A stretch of DNA of 49,788 nt from NCBI GenBank assembly GCA_028687645.1, contig JAQTZQ010000010.1, positions 1 to 49,788 on the forward strand, written 5' to 3'. Below the pieces are notes generated by a model. It was given only the letters and a program-made list of their open reading frames with translations. It was not told where the DNA came from and did not search any database. Below, one piece after another: positions 34,772 to 43,966 of this stretch. Origin of the DNA: Rhodocyclaceae bacterium. GTDB lineage: Bacteria > Pseudomonadota > Gammaproteobacteria > Burkholderiales > Rhodocyclaceae. Position 1 is the first letter of the stretch, and the number at the start of each line of letters is the position of its first letter. The position numbers and the translations under genes are program-made.

Positions 34772-35335
34772 TTATCCAACTGGTTCACCAACCAACTGTT
34801 CGGCTTCTGCTTGGGGGATTTCCACGGCAAAGGGCGGTGCAACAGGATCGCTACCAAGACTGCCGCGCTTGTAGTCCTGGGAATCGCGCACCGGCAGACT
34901 CAGAACTACTCGGCCGTCATTAAGCGGCCTTGCGATGCTATTGAGAAAGACGCGGCTGCCACGATAATAGCCAAACAGACTGCCATCAACGCCCAGTGCA
35001 CTCTCCAACGACCACTGCCAAATTTCAAGCAGTTTGCCAACCTCACCCATCTCCTGCGCCGCCTGCTTGCCGCGCAACGTATTTTTCTTGGGCTTTTGAA
35101 GCCAAACGCCTTGACCGGCATTCCACTTCGGAACAGTAAACCCTGCCATCGCAATCGGCTGGTCTCGCCAAGCCAAGGCCTCAATATGCACACCAGATCG
35201 CAAAATCGCATCAGCGCCATACTTGGCCAAAAGATCGCGCTTTGCTGCCAAGGCATCCTCTTTGGCAATCGCATGGAGTTCCAGTGCCTTCGCGCATTCG
35301 CTGGCTGGAAGCAGAAAAAATTTCAGAATTGCCAC
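34772..35335 (-). CDS. Hypothetical protein
   Basis: 187 residues from GTG 35335, chosen because GAGG lies about 8 nt before it; longer starts would lie upstream of the transcript. Helical first part (ALAAKRDLLAKYGADAILRSG), then beta-rich segments (GSLFGYYRGSRVFLNSI). Family not recognised. Confidence 0.68.
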   Translation of the reverse strand: MAILKFFLLPASECAKALELHAIAKEDALAAKRDLLAKYGADAILRSGVHIEALAWRDQPIAMAGFTVPKWNAGQGVWLQKPKKNTLRGKQAAQEMGEVGKLLEIWQWSLESALGVDGSLFGYYRGSRVFLNSIARPLNDGRVVLSLPVRDSQDYKRGSLGSDPVAPPFAVEIPQAEAEQLVGEPVG

Positions 35336-35360
35336 CGCATGTACCTCAATTATGTTGGAA

Positions 35361-35447
35361 CCAATACCGCACGTTTGCTGATCACACCAGGCCGACTCGA
35401 ATATCGCTCGCGCCCCGTCATCGCCTCCACGACAACCTCTTTTTTCC
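35361..35447. repeat. Direct repeat, copy 1 (fragment of exonuclease gene end)
   Basis: About 87 bp nearly the same as 36413-36499, which is the 3' coding end of the DnaQ-like gene. The fragment still encodes EVVVEAMTGRERYSSRPGV in register but is detached from the rest. The two copies flank the DUF1778/GNAT module in direct orientation. Confidence 0.85.
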
Positions 35448-35471
35448 CTTTGAATGCCGTTTCGATAAGTA

Positions 35472-35500
35472 ATTGTGGCATTTCCGCCTGATTGCCTAAG
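35472..35500 (-). promoter_or_regulatory. CTTAGG-family promoter, duplicated copy B
   Basis: Leftward TCGCTTAGGCAA with CTTAGG 35500-35495, 17-nt spacer, CACAAT 35477-35472. It is transcribed through the exonuclease fragment into the gene at 35335. Confidence 0.72.
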
Positions 35501-35612
35501 CGAATTTTTCACCGCATGATTGCGCATCCTCTACGCTTTGGCCAGACAAGCTTGGGACTGGCGATTGTGCGTCATTTGTACTAACATTGCGAAATTGACG
35601 AAAGGATTTCTG

Positions 35613-35903
35613 ATGCCTGCTATCGCAACTTCACTTGTTACCCGATCTTCACGCTTAGGGCTGCGAGCCACACCAGAACAAGAAACGATCCTGCGCCGCG
35701 CTGCCGAGGTGGCTCATAAATCATTGACGGATTACATTTTGGATAGCGCATGCCTTGCTGCTGAGCAAACCCTGCTGGACCAGCGCCTATTTATGGTGTC
35801 TGGTGGCCAATACCAAGCATTGATCGAATTGCTTGAGCGTCCAGCGCAGCCTAATGATGGCTTGCGGGATTTATTTTCTCGCAAAGCGCCTTGGTCTGTT
35901 TGA
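35613..35903 (+). CDS. DUF1778 antitoxin
   Basis: 96 residues from ATG 35613 (SD AAAGGA). The ribbon-helix-helix start (SRLGLRATPEQETILRRAAEVA, in part) and KSLTDYILDSAC match DUF1778 antitoxins of the TacA type, whose C-terminal tail covers the toxin acetyl-CoA site. The stop overlaps the toxin frame. The strand is opposite to surrounding genes. Confidence 0.9.
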   Translation: MPAIATSLVTRSSRLGLRATPEQETILRRAAEVAHKSLTDYILDSACLAAEQTLLDQRLFMVSGGQYQALIELLERPAQPNDGLRDLFSRKAPWSV

Positions 35904-36400
35904 TGAGCCTGAGCAGTCCTGATTCTCTCGCTGCGCGGCATCGACTCGAAAACTTTGATTGTGGAAAACCGGCACTTAACGACTGGCTGATTCGACATGC
36001 ACGGCAAGCACAAGGCAGTGGATCAGCAAAAACGTTTGTCGTTGCCGATGATGATTGTGTGGTCGGCTATTTTAGTCTGACCGTTGGCCAGGTCGATACG
36101 CTGGCCGTTCCTGAGCGTGTCCGCAAAGGGATGGGGCAGTACCCGATCCCCGTGGTTGTCCTTGCTCGTTTGGCGGTTTCGACGCAGCATCAGGGAGAGG
36201 GGATAGGCTTTGGCATGTTGCAAGATGCGATTCGCCGTACACTTCTCATTGCCGAGCATGCCGGAATCCGAGGGATGCTAACCCAACCGATTGATGAGGT
36301 AGCAGCAAGTTTCTATCGCCGCTTCGGGTTCATCGCGTCCCCCTTGAGCGAACAGCAATTGCTGCTGCTCCTGAAGGACGCCAAGCAAACGTTGGACTAA
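35903..36400 (+). CDS. GNAT acetyltransferase toxin (TacT/AtaT-like)
   Basis: 165 residues counted from ATG 35903; an in-frame start at 35891 is possible. The opening LAARHRLENFDCGKPALNDWLIRHA is typical for toxin-type GNATs (quoted: FDCGKPALNDWL), followed by VVGYFSLTVG, LARLAVSTQHQGEGIGFGML with the acetyl-CoA loop (QGEGIG) and ASFYRRFGF. TacT-like toxins acetylate aminoacyl-tRNA and block translation; here the target is inferred. Confidence 0.9.
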   Translation: MSLSSPDSLAARHRLENFDCGKPALNDWLIRHARQAQGSGSAKTFVVADDDCVVGYFSLTVGQVDTLAVPERVRKGMGQYPIPVVVLARLAVSTQHQGEGIGFGMLQDAIRRTLLIAEHAGIRGMLTQPIDEVAASFYRRFGFIASPLSEQQLLLLLKDAKQTLD

Positions 36401-36403
36401 CGC

Positions 36404-37321
36404 CTAAGCGGAAACCAATACCGCACGATTGCTGATCACACCAGCCCGACTCGAATACCGCTCGCGCCCCGTCATCGCCTCCACGACAACCTCTTTTGCC
36501 GTGCCATAAATTCCGCCCAGGAATTTCAACTCGTCGTCCAGTTCGAGCACGCCGTCTTTGTACCATGCCTTCCGGGGCAGGGCGGGATCGTTGCCGTCCG
36601 CCCAGCGGTAACCGGCACCTTTGAGATCGTCCTTGCGGTCGTACGGTGAATCAATGGCCCAAACGCGGTAGCTTGGTTTTCTGGCTCGGGCAATGAGATG
36701 CGACGACACCGAGTTCCCATCGTGTGCCTCAACTGTCAGGACATGCAGCAGCACTTCGGCATCGACCAGCGCCCGGTGCGCGTCATAGAAAACGCCGCAT
36801 TGGGTTGCCAGGAATTCCAGCTTCGCTGAGCCGGTACGCATTTCCGTCCACGGCGCGTCCTTGATCGAACACGCCCACCACTTCCCGGTGAAATCCGGGA
36901 AACGCAGGTCGAGAAAGCCACGGTCGAACTGAGCATTGTGGGCAACCACCAGATCGGCTTTCGCAATCGCAGCGCGAATTCGATCATCATCGAAATGCTG
37001 GCCCACCAGATCAGCATCGCTGATGCCGGTGATTTCCTTGATCGCTTCCGACAAGGGAAATCCGGGGTCTTCAAGGCCTGAATAGCGTTCGATCACGTCG
37101 CAGATATCCCCGGTGGCGGCATCGAAGCGTGCCAGGACGAAGCCGATTTCGATGATCTTGTCTTGCGCAGCGGATAGGCCGGTTGTCTCGGTGTCGATCA
37201 CCATCATCGTGCGGGTCGCCCCTTGCGGCTGGCGGTAACAATCGACCGGGGCAAAGCGGCGAAGTACCCGGAAATCGGGATGGGAATTTAGCGTTTCAAA
37301 AGCGGTTGCAATGGGGTCCAA
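36404..37321 (-). CDS. DnaQ-like DEDDh 3'-5' exonuclease
   Basis: 305 residues. Exo I: D43 and E45 (VIDTETTGL); Exo II: H128-N-A-Q-F-D133; Exo III: H182 and D187 (HRALVDAEVLL). This is the DEDDh set of Pol III epsilon. A C-terminal region of about 105 residues carries YDRKDDLKGAGYRWADG, a DUF5710-like element, and the tail that is duplicated at 35361. TTG 37321 is the likely start with GAGG upstream. A proofreading or defence-related nuclease role is inferred. Confidence 0.9.
   Translation of the reverse strand: MDPIATAFETLNSHPDFRVLRRFAPVDCYRQPQGATRTMMVIDTETTGLSAAQDKIIEIGFVLARFDAATGDICDVIERYSGLEDPGFPLSEAIKEITGISDADLVGQHFDDDRIRAAIAKADLVVAHNAQFDRGFLDLRFPDFTGKWWACSIKDAPWTEMRTGSAKLEFLATQCGVFYDAHRALVDAEVLLHVLTVEAHDGNSVSSHLIARARKPSYRVWAIDSPYDRKDDLKGAGYRWADGNDPALPRKAWYKDGVLELDDELKFLGGIYGTAKEVVVEAMTGRERYSSRAGVISNRAVLVSA
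36413..36499. repeat. Direct repeat, copy 2 (inside exonuclease gene)
   Basis: The intact parent copy of the 87-bp repeat also at 35361-35447, with only a few mismatches. It codes for the last about 30 residues of the exonuclease. Confidence 0.85.
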
Positions 37322-37400
37322 AGGGAAACCTCGTTAAATAATTTGGATTTTGGGTAAAACACGAACGATTGCCATGGTCTGCATGGAGACCGTCAGGAGA

Positions 37401-40400
37401 TCAAACATTTGATCTGTCTAGGTCGATGTTCTGCTGGTTGCAGATCAATTCATAAATCACATCGGTCAGTGCAGACATGGCTTGCCGATCCGACTTCAAG
37501 ACCAGCGTAGCGAGTTTTTGGTGGCTGGTGAGGGCGCGAACAACGCCTTGCTGAACTGCACCAGGTAGATTGCCCTTCATGGCTTGATCTCGTGTATTGC
37601 TTTCAACCTGCGCCATCACCACGTCGTTCTCACGAGCAATGGCTGCGATCTGATTCACGAACGCCACCTGATCGCCCAGCGGCGTAGCCTCGCCAAAGAG
37701 ATGATTAAGCTTATCGATGATTTCGGTGAGGAAGCGCGGTGTATCGCCTGCGCCACCACCTCCAGGCCCAACAATAGGCTTGAGCAGGGGCGCATCTACT
37801 TCTTCAGCGGGAGCGTCATCCTTTCCCTTGATGTCGAAGCCAGACAGCACCAAGCCCTTCAAGTCGACGTTCTCCGGCGTTTCGCCCGAGAGGCGCTTTT
37901 GCAGCAGTTTGGCGAAAGCGGCGAAGTTCTCCAGTTCCGGGTCGCCAAAGTCGATCAACTGAGCCACGTAGGCGTAGGTGCGGCAGAAACGGCCCAGGCC
38001 CGCCTTGAACGCCATCAGCGCCTTGATTTGCTCGGCGTGCTCTTGCCTGTGATGGTCTGCCGACTTCATGCCTGCCTGATCGCCTTGGCTGTGAGCCTTA
38101 TCGAATGCCGCCTCCCAGGTTGCGATCGCTTCGCGCAGCATCTTCATGCGTTGGTTGAATAGCCGGGTTGGCCCTTCCGTCGCGGTGTAGAGCGCCTTGT
38201 GTTGTGGCTCTTGGGCGTGCGTGATGTCGCGGATGGTTTTGAAACGCGCTTCCTTGAAGGCTTCGAGGTCAGCCGCTTGGTACAAGCCTTGGCAGTCTAG
38301 TTGTTCCTTAATTTCATAGACCACGTTGAGGTCTTGCACATCATCAATCTGTGCCCCGTCGTCGTACATGGCAAAGGCGCGGCGCACATTTTCTGGGTCG
38401 TTTACGAAGTCGATAATGAAGACTTGATCCTTGCCCGGTGCCATCCGATTCAGGCGAGAGAAGGTCTGAACGATTTCGACATCGTTGGCGATTTTCTTGT
38501 CGATATATTGAGCAACCAGTTTAGGCTGATCGAAACCGGTTTGGAACTTGTCAGCCACGAGCATCACGCGATACTCCGGTCGATCAAAGGCAAGGCGTAA
38601 ATCCTGCCCCTTCACGTCCGGGTTCATGCTTTCCTCGGTGTATTCCTCGTTCTCATCGACGATGAACAGATCATCTTTGAATTGCGCATCGTCACCGTGC
38701 ATCACTTGTTTGCCCGTGACCTTGCCCGAGAAGGCAATCAAAGAATGGATATAGCCGTACTCGGTATGCTGGGCGATGTAGCGGTCAAACGCTTTCTTGT
38801 AGCGAATGGCGGCGGCGCGGGAGCTGGTCACAACCATTGCCTTGGCCTTGCCATCTAGCCGGTGCGCCACGTTCCTGCTGAAGTGCTCGATGATGAACTG
38901 CACCTTCTGGGTGACATTGGTTGGGTGCAGCGACATCCATTGAGCCAAAGCTCGTTTTGCAGCCTTTGCGCTGACCCGCTTGTTGTCCTCGATCTGCTTG
39001 GCAAGATTAAAAGCGGTCTTGTAGGGGACATAGCCCTTCAAGACATCCAAGATGAACCCCTCTTCGATTGCCTGGCGCATCGAGTAGCGATGGAAGGCTT
39101 TCGGCAGATTGTCCTTGGACGGCGGCTGTGTCGGGTCGGCAGGACGGCCAAAGAGCATCAGCGTGGAATGCTTGGGTGTGCCCGTAAAAGCAAAATAGCT
39201 GATGTTGTCCGGACGGGCACGAGACTTCTGAAGCTGCTCAAGCAATTCCTCAACGGTCAACGAAGCCATCTTGCCTTGGCCACTCATCGCGAGCGCTGTC
39301 TGGAGCTTGGCGGCCGTGGTGCCAGTCTGGGAATTGTGCGCCTCGTCGATGATGACGGCGAAGTTTTTGCCTTTCAGGGTCTTGTCCGTCACGATGGCTT
39401 CCATCGCATACGGGAAGGTCTGGATGGTCACCACGATGATGGGGGTACTAGCCAGCAGCGCATCCGCCAACTGCTGACTTTTCGACTTCGAGGATTTTTG
39501 ACGATCAATGGCAGCGATCACGCCAAACTGGTGGTCGATCTGTTTGACAGCATCCTGAAGCTGGCCGTCCAGTACGTTGCGATCAGTCACGATGATGACG
39601 CTGCTGAAGATTGCATCGCCGTTGTCACGGCGCAACTTCAAGAGATCATGCGCCGTCCAGGAAATCGTGCTCGTCTTTCCAGAACCGGCGCTGTGATCGG
39701 CCAGATAGACCATACCGGGGCTGTTCTGCTTGGCATCGGCGATCATCTCGTTGACCGCAGACCACTGGTGGAAGCGCGGGAAGATCAGGGTTTCCTTTTT
39801 GGACCAGTTGCCTTTCAGGTCAACAACATCCTTCTTCTCGACATAGACAAAGCTATGGAAGACGCGCAGCCAGGCGTCCGGCTTGCAGACATCTTCCCAG
39901 AAGTAAGCGACCGGGTATTCACGGGTGCCATCCGCCTTCAGTTTTCCCTCGGGGTTGCCCGCATGGCCATTGTTTCCCTTGTTGAACGGCAAGAAGAAAG
40001 TGTTCTCGCCGTCGAGCTTGGTCGCCATCTGGATTTCCGAATCCGACATGGCGAAATGGACAACAGCCCCGCGCTTGAAACTCAGCAGCGGTTCCTTGCG
40101 TTTGGTTTTTGGGTCGTAGGGCAGGCGGTCGGTGCGGTACTGATCCATGGCGGCTTCTGCCGACTGGGTAAAGTCAGTCTTGAGTTCAATAGTCGCCACC
40201 GGAATGCCGTTGATAAACAGCACCAGATCAATCGCCAGCTTGCGTGATGGGTGGTACTGAAGCTGCGGCACCACGCGAAGGATATTGGCGGCATAGCGCT
40301 TCAGTACGTCGGCGTTGCGCTTGTCTTCCGGCGCGGCTTCAGAGAGATCGATATGCCCACATCCGGCAATGGAGAAGCCTTGGCGTAACACCTGAACTGT

Positions 40401-40649
40401 GCCATGTGTTTCCAGCGCCTTCGCCAGCCGATCCATCAGGATGTCGAGGGCACGGTCGCCATTGTCCTTCTTGAGCTTGGCCCATTTCTCACCTTGGCCG
40501 GAGGCTTCCAGCCAGGCAATCAAGTCCTCCGCGTACAACGCCCGCTCAGTGTCGTACATGGTAGTTTCGCCAACCTGCCAGCCTTGCGCTTCCATCTGGG
40601 CAACGACGTAGCTCTCGAAGTGCTTTTCTTGGTGTGCGGTGTCGCTCAT
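37401..40649 (-). CDS. hsdR: Type I restriction endonuclease/translocase subunit (copy 2)
   Basis: 1082 residues, the same length as copy 1 and mostly the same sequence. Nuclease site IDLVLF and ATIELKT (about 140-156), Walker A SAGSGKTS (about 320), DEAH (about 435), FAFTGTP and DKFQTGFDQP are all intact. Differences are scattered substitutions, with a short variable segment near 930-950 (PAEEVDAPLLKPIVG here). The stop is followed by the palindrome AGATCAAATGTTTGATCT (37397-37414), which may help end transcription. ATG overlaps the hsdS stop by 4 nt. Confidence 0.97.
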   Translation of the reverse strand: MSDTAHQEKHFESYVVAQMEAQGWQVGETTMYDTERALYAEDLIAWLEASGQGEKWAKLKKDNGDRALDILMDRLAKALETHGTVQVLRQGFSIAGCGHIDLSEAAPEDKRNADVLKRYAANILRVVPQLQYHPSRKLAIDLVLFINGIPVATIELKTDFTQSAEAAMDQYRTDRLPYDPKTKRKEPLLSFKRGAVVHFAMSDSEIQMATKLDGENTFFLPFNKGNNGHAGNPEGKLKADGTREYPVAYFWEDVCKPDAWLRVFHSFVYVEKKDVVDLKGNWSKKETLIFPRFHQWSAVNEMIADAKQNSPGMVYLADHSAGSGKTSTISWTAHDLLKLRRDNGDAIFSSVIIVTDRNVLDGQLQDAVKQIDHQFGVIAAIDRQKSSKSKSQQLADALLASTPIIVVTIQTFPYAMEAIVTDKTLKGKNFAVIIDEAHNSQTGTTAAKLQTALAMSGQGKMASLTVEELLEQLQKSRARPDNISYFAFTGTPKHSTLMLFGRPADPTQPPSKDNLPKAFHRYSMRQAIEEGFILDVLKGYVPYKTAFNLAKQIEDNKRVSAKAAKRALAQWMSLHPTNVTQKVQFIIEHFSRNVAHRLDGKAKAMVVTSSRAAAIRYKKAFDRYIAQHTEYGYIHSLIAFSGKVTGKQVMHGDDAQFKDDLFIVDENEEYTEESMNPDVKGQDLRLAFDRPEYRVMLVADKFQTGFDQPKLVAQYIDKKIANDVEIVQTFSRLNRMAPGKDQVFIIDFVNDPENVRRAFAMYDDGAQIDDVQDLNVVYEIKEQLDCQGLYQAADLEAFKEARFKTIRDITHAQEPQHKALYTATEGPTRLFNQRMKMLREAIATWEAAFDKAHSQGDQAGMKSADHHRQEHAEQIKALMAFKAGLGRFCRTYAYVAQLIDFGDPELENFAAFAKLLQKRLSGETPENVDLKGLVLSGFDIKGKDDAPAEEVDAPLLKPIVGPGGGGAGDTPRFLTEIIDKLNHLFGEATPLGDQVAFVNQIAAIARENDVVMAQVESNTRDQAMKGNLPGAVQQGVVRALTSHQKLATLVLKSDRQAMSALTDVIYELICNQQNIDLDRSNV

Positions 40650-41950
40650 ACGGACCCCCGGAGGTCGATTTGGCCGGTGACGGCAGCGGTAATAAAGGCA
40701 GCGCGGCGTTCTTTGAGAAGGTTGATGCTGCGCTGGGTTTTTTCGGTGAGGCTGTCGATTCTGCTTACTGACTTATCGAGAAAGTCGGCAATCGACTTTT
40801 GCTCATCGAGACTTGGACAGGGCAGTTTTACTTGGCGGAAATTGTTGTAGCTGAGGTCTTGGCCGTCCCGGATGAATGTCGCCGTTGCCTGAAGACCTTG
40901 AATGTATGCGCCCGATTTGAACAGGTAGGTAAAAAAGCCAATATGTGCATTCTCGCTGGCTTTTAGCACGACGTATGAAGACCGAACACATCCACGAGCC
41001 TTGACCCGCTCAATCCCACCTTCAAAACTCCGCATGCTAATAACGAAATCACCGACTTCAGCATGCTTACGTTGATCAAGATTCTTCACTGCATGCGTTA
41101 CTTGGCGTTCCTCTAAGCGTTCATATTCTGCCAGCGGAATTACACCGTATTTCTGGGTCGCCGAGAGGTGTTCATCCTCAGCCCATGCTCGCTCTTTGCT
41201 TTCTGGGAAAAGACTATTACTGGCTACAAAGTCCCAATATTCTGGAATGTCTCCTAGCCACTCCGCACCCGAATCCTTCATCTTCACACCGGGATCAAGC
41301 CCCTTGGTAACAGCATGCGTGATGAGCGCCTGGCGCTTTTCCTTCAGGAGTTCGATGAAGCGGGTTTTCTTGGTGATAAGGGCGTCGATGCGGGTGGTTT
41401 CGCGGTGAAGGCCACCGGCAATCGAAACGCACTCAGAAAGCGGCGGCATTGGAATACGCAAAGACCTTAACGCCTCGGTCGACAATTCCTGAAAGGTCGT
41501 GCCGTTGCCGCGTAGCCGTAATTCTTCTCTGGCCGCAACTAACGTAGATGCCAAATAATTCGTAGGCACATGCTGTGCGGGAATTAGGGTTCGGCAGCCT
41601 TGGTTGATCGTAGAGGGAATTGTTGTTGTTCCAACACTACCAATCGGTGCGCGGGTGCTGAGAACCACGCTTCCTGGTGGGGATAGTTTTACGGCACAAC
41701 TGTCATAGCCCGCTTGGGTAATATAGCGACGTGGCGCTCCAAGTTTTGACGCGACTTCATTATCGATGTCGGTCGGGGTGTACCACGCAATATCTCCACC
41801 CCAGTATTCTGGTTTGCCGCTTTCAGGAGTTGCGCCATTTACCGTGTCCGCAATGACCTTGAGCGGAGTAACCCGCCAATGCTCCGGCACCCGCCCAATC
41901 CATTCCACGCCGGAATCCCGGTAGGCCGGGTAAGGCTTGTAGTGGCTCAT
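40646..41950 (-). CDS. hsdS: Type I restriction specificity subunit (copy 2)
   Basis: 434 residues. The scaffold is shared with copy 1 (YRDSGVEWIGRVPEHW, RIDALITKKTRFIELLKEKR, TEKTQRSINLLKERR at the end). TRD1 (about 28-165) and TRD2 (about 245-390) are different sequences, so the DNA target differs. Overlaps the Fic gene and hsdR by 4 nt each. Confidence 0.96.
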   Translation of the reverse strand: MSHYKPYPAYRDSGVEWIGRVPEHWRVTPLKVIADTVNGATPESGKPEYWGGDIAWYTPTDIDNEVASKLGAPRRYITQAGYDSCAVKLSPPGSVVLSTRAPIGSVGTTTIPSTINQGCRTLIPAQHVPTNYLASTLVAAREELRLRGNGTTFQELSTEALRSLRIPMPPLSECVSIAGGLHRETTRIDALITKKTRFIELLKEKRQALITHAVTKGLDPGVKMKDSGAEWLGDIPEYWDFVASNSLFPESKERAWAEDEHLSATQKYGVIPLAEYERLEERQVTHAVKNLDQRKHAEVGDFVISMRSFEGGIERVKARGCVRSSYVVLKASENAHIGFFTYLFKSGAYIQGLQATATFIRDGQDLSYNNFRQVKLPCPSLDEQKSIADFLDKSVSRIDSLTEKTQRSINLLKERRAAFITAAVTGQIDLRGSV

Positions 41951-43068
41951 TCGTTATTACCCCCTTCATTACCCTTACTTGGAGGTAATGGATTACCTTC
42001 ATTGTCACCGCTTGTTCTCGACCACATAGCGCCAGCGCCGCGCCCAGAACAACCGATAAAACCTAGCTCTTGCTGCTCGCGCAAGACATGGCGAACCATG
42101 TCACGGCTGACACCGGGGCAAACTTGCTCCAATTCGCTGATCTTGAATCCACCTTTGTTACGGGAGAGCAATTGGTTGATGCCAGCAACAACCCTCTCAC
42201 GCTTTTCGCCACGAGGGGCTTTGACCTCGCCAACGCGCTCAATGAAGTCACGGTAAGCCGTTTTCTTGATGGACAGGACGTAGTTAATGTAATGCCACGG
42301 GTTATGTTTGCCCTCATGCCAGCCTGTTGAACTCAACTCAAGCGTCTCGTAGTAACGCTCCTTGTTTTGCTCGACCAAGCGCTCCACGCTGATGTAGCGA
42401 CCGACCTCATAACCCATCTGATAGCTCTGTAACAGCCACAGCAATCGAGAGACACGGCCATTGCCATCCCGGAATGGGTGGATGCACAGGAAATCAAGAT
42501 TGAAGGCAGCGAGTGCAATCAGCGGGGGCACCCAGCGCTCTTCAAGGCACTGCTGCCAGTCGGCTACCAACGTATCCATAGCCGTCTGTGTTTCTGCCGC
42601 AGGAATGGTGCGAAATCGAACACGTTCGGAGCCGTCCGGGTAGCGCTCGATGATGTCGCCATCCCGTTCCTTGTATTTCCCGGCATCCCAGATTTGTCCA
42701 CGGGTCAGTGCATGTAAACGGCAGATCGTTTCATTAATGATAGGCAGGTGATTGCCTTCCTTGTGGATCAAGGCCAATGCATCACGATAGCCGCGAACTT
42801 CTTCTTCGTCCCGGTCGCGAAATAGCGGCCTTGGCGCAACCAGAATATCGCGTACGCGATTCGGATCAATCGTAACGCCTTCAATCCGATTCGATGAGAC
42901 AGCACTTTCAATAATCGCAGACTCCCGAAGCGCCTTCAGACGCTGCGGTGATTGCTGAGTGTAAAGCGCCTGTTTTCCTCGGAACTCACCCAAGTCATTC
43001 AGATACCAAGCGGTGCTGGTTTCAATTGGAAAGCGGTTTAGCGAAAACAGGCGAAGTGTTGAGATCAC
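41947..43068 (-). CDS. Fic family protein in type I RM operon
   Basis: 373 residues from GTG 43068, overlapping the previous stop as GTGA with AGAGG upstream. The Fic motif HPFRDGNGR is complete at about 197-205, and an N-terminal inhibitory S-x3-E-G helix (SSNRIEG) is at about 58-64, so this is a self-inhibited class II enzyme. A winged-helix-like C-terminal domain follows (FKISELEQVCPGVSRDMVRHVL, in part). Fic enzymes AMPylate proteins. Its presence between hsdM and hsdS is repeated in many type I loci; the role there is not established. Confidence 0.93.
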   Translation of the reverse strand: MISTLRLFSLNRFPIETSTAWYLNDLGEFRGKQALYTQQSPQRLKALRESAIIESAVSSNRIEGVTIDPNRVRDILVAPRPLFRDRDEEEVRGYRDALALIHKEGNHLPIINETICRLHALTRGQIWDAGKYKERDGDIIERYPDGSERVRFRTIPAAETQTAMDTLVADWQQCLEERWVPPLIALAAFNLDFLCIHPFRDGNGRVSRLLWLLQSYQMGYEVGRYISVERLVEQNKERYYETLELSSTGWHEGKHNPWHYINYVLSIKKTAYRDFIERVGEVKAPRGEKRERVVAGINQLLSRNKGGFKISELEQVCPGVSRDMVRHVLREQQELGFIGCSGRGAGAMWSRTSGDNEGNPLPPSKGNEGGNNE

Positions 43069-43700
43069 TTTGCTGCCTCTTGTTCCTTGATCCAATCAGC
43101 CTTTCCATATCGATAATCAGGAAACTCGTTTTGCAAGGTCGTTTGTCCAAGAAGAAGTTGCCGCGCCAAGGTTGCCACTTGTGCAAGTTCATCTTCGCTT
43201 CTGACTTCCAATGGAACAATCAGGCTAACGCCCGTCGCCCAGTTCAAGCGTTCGCGCTTCCAGGAGGTATTGACCTCCAGATCGATCCCTTCGGCTTCCA
43301 TGCGCTGACGAACGGCACGCAGATGTTCGTAGTAAGCGTCCTGCTCTGCCGATGGCTGTCGGGAGGTGTAGCTGACGATTTTTTTGCGGGATTTTCCAAC
43401 CTGCTTGTAGTTGGTTGTTGCTCCGTCAAAAAGCCAATCATCCTGCGGGTCAGGGCCAGCCTGATCCCAGGATTGTGATTCGATGGCGGTACGGTAGATA
43501 TAACGCGGATGCTGCCACCAAACGATGACTCGCCTACCGTTGAGGATGAAGCCAAAGTCATCCCACCAGGACAGGCTATCGGGCTTGGTTTCGGCGTAGG
43601 AGTGCGGGATATACAAGCCACCCTTACTCAATCGCCATGGGTTATTCCGATGATGTTGCCGCTGCATCCGGCTAAAGAGTTCTTGTTTGTGGCTCTTCAT
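43065..43700 (-). CDS. Hypothetical protein in type I RM cargo slot
   Basis: 211 residues. Tryptophan-rich N-terminal half (LSWWDDFGFILNGRRVIVWWQHPRYIYR, in part), basic middle (GKSRKKIVSYTSR) and a helical end. No family recognised. Overlaps its neighbours by 4 nt on both sides. Confidence 0.78.
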   Translation of the reverse strand: MKSHKQELFSRMQRQHHRNNPWRLSKGGLYIPHSYAETKPDSLSWWDDFGFILNGRRVIVWWQHPRYIYRTAIESQSWDQAGPDPQDDWLFDGATTNYKQVGKSRKKIVSYTSRQPSAEQDAYYEHLRAVRQRMEAEGIDLEVNTSWKRERLNWATGVSLIVPLEVRSEDELAQVATLARQLLLGQTTLQNEFPDYRYGKADWIKEQEAAK

Positions 43701-43966
43701 TTGAGCCCCCTCCAGTAAGGGTAGTCGCCTACTTGCCTCCAGTGCGGTGCGCTGCCTTTAAGCTCATGAGGGTTGTGCGACCGCCATTCCTTTCCATCCC
43801 ACCACTGGATGACATTTCCATCGGTGAAATGGCGCTCGTAATACCCAGTAACCCCCGGCGCAGTTTCCCCAGAAAACCACTCGGTCACGCTTGCTGATTG
43901 CGGAGCACGCTCATTAGCAATCGCAATCCATGAGGAAGGATCAAGGTTAAATGGTTTGGCTTTCAT
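43697..43966 (-). CDS. Small Trp-rich hypothetical protein in type I RM cargo slot
   Basis: 89 residues with repeated W-containing units (VIQWWDGKEWRSH, HWRQVGDYPYWRG). Such patterns occur in small phage proteins that present a WDG-W surface. Overlaps hsdM by 4 nt. Unassigned. Confidence 0.72.
   Translation of the reverse strand: MKAKPFNLDPSSWIAIANERAPQSASVTEWFSGETAPGVTGYYERHFTDGNVIQWWDGKEWRSHNPHELKGSAPHWRQVGDYPYWRGLK

Noticed and set aside
36403-36408. CCTAAG box at the end of the exonuclease gene as another family promoter
   Set aside because: The hexamer 17 nt downstream (CTTGGC) is not a -10, and no gene lies in that direction in place.
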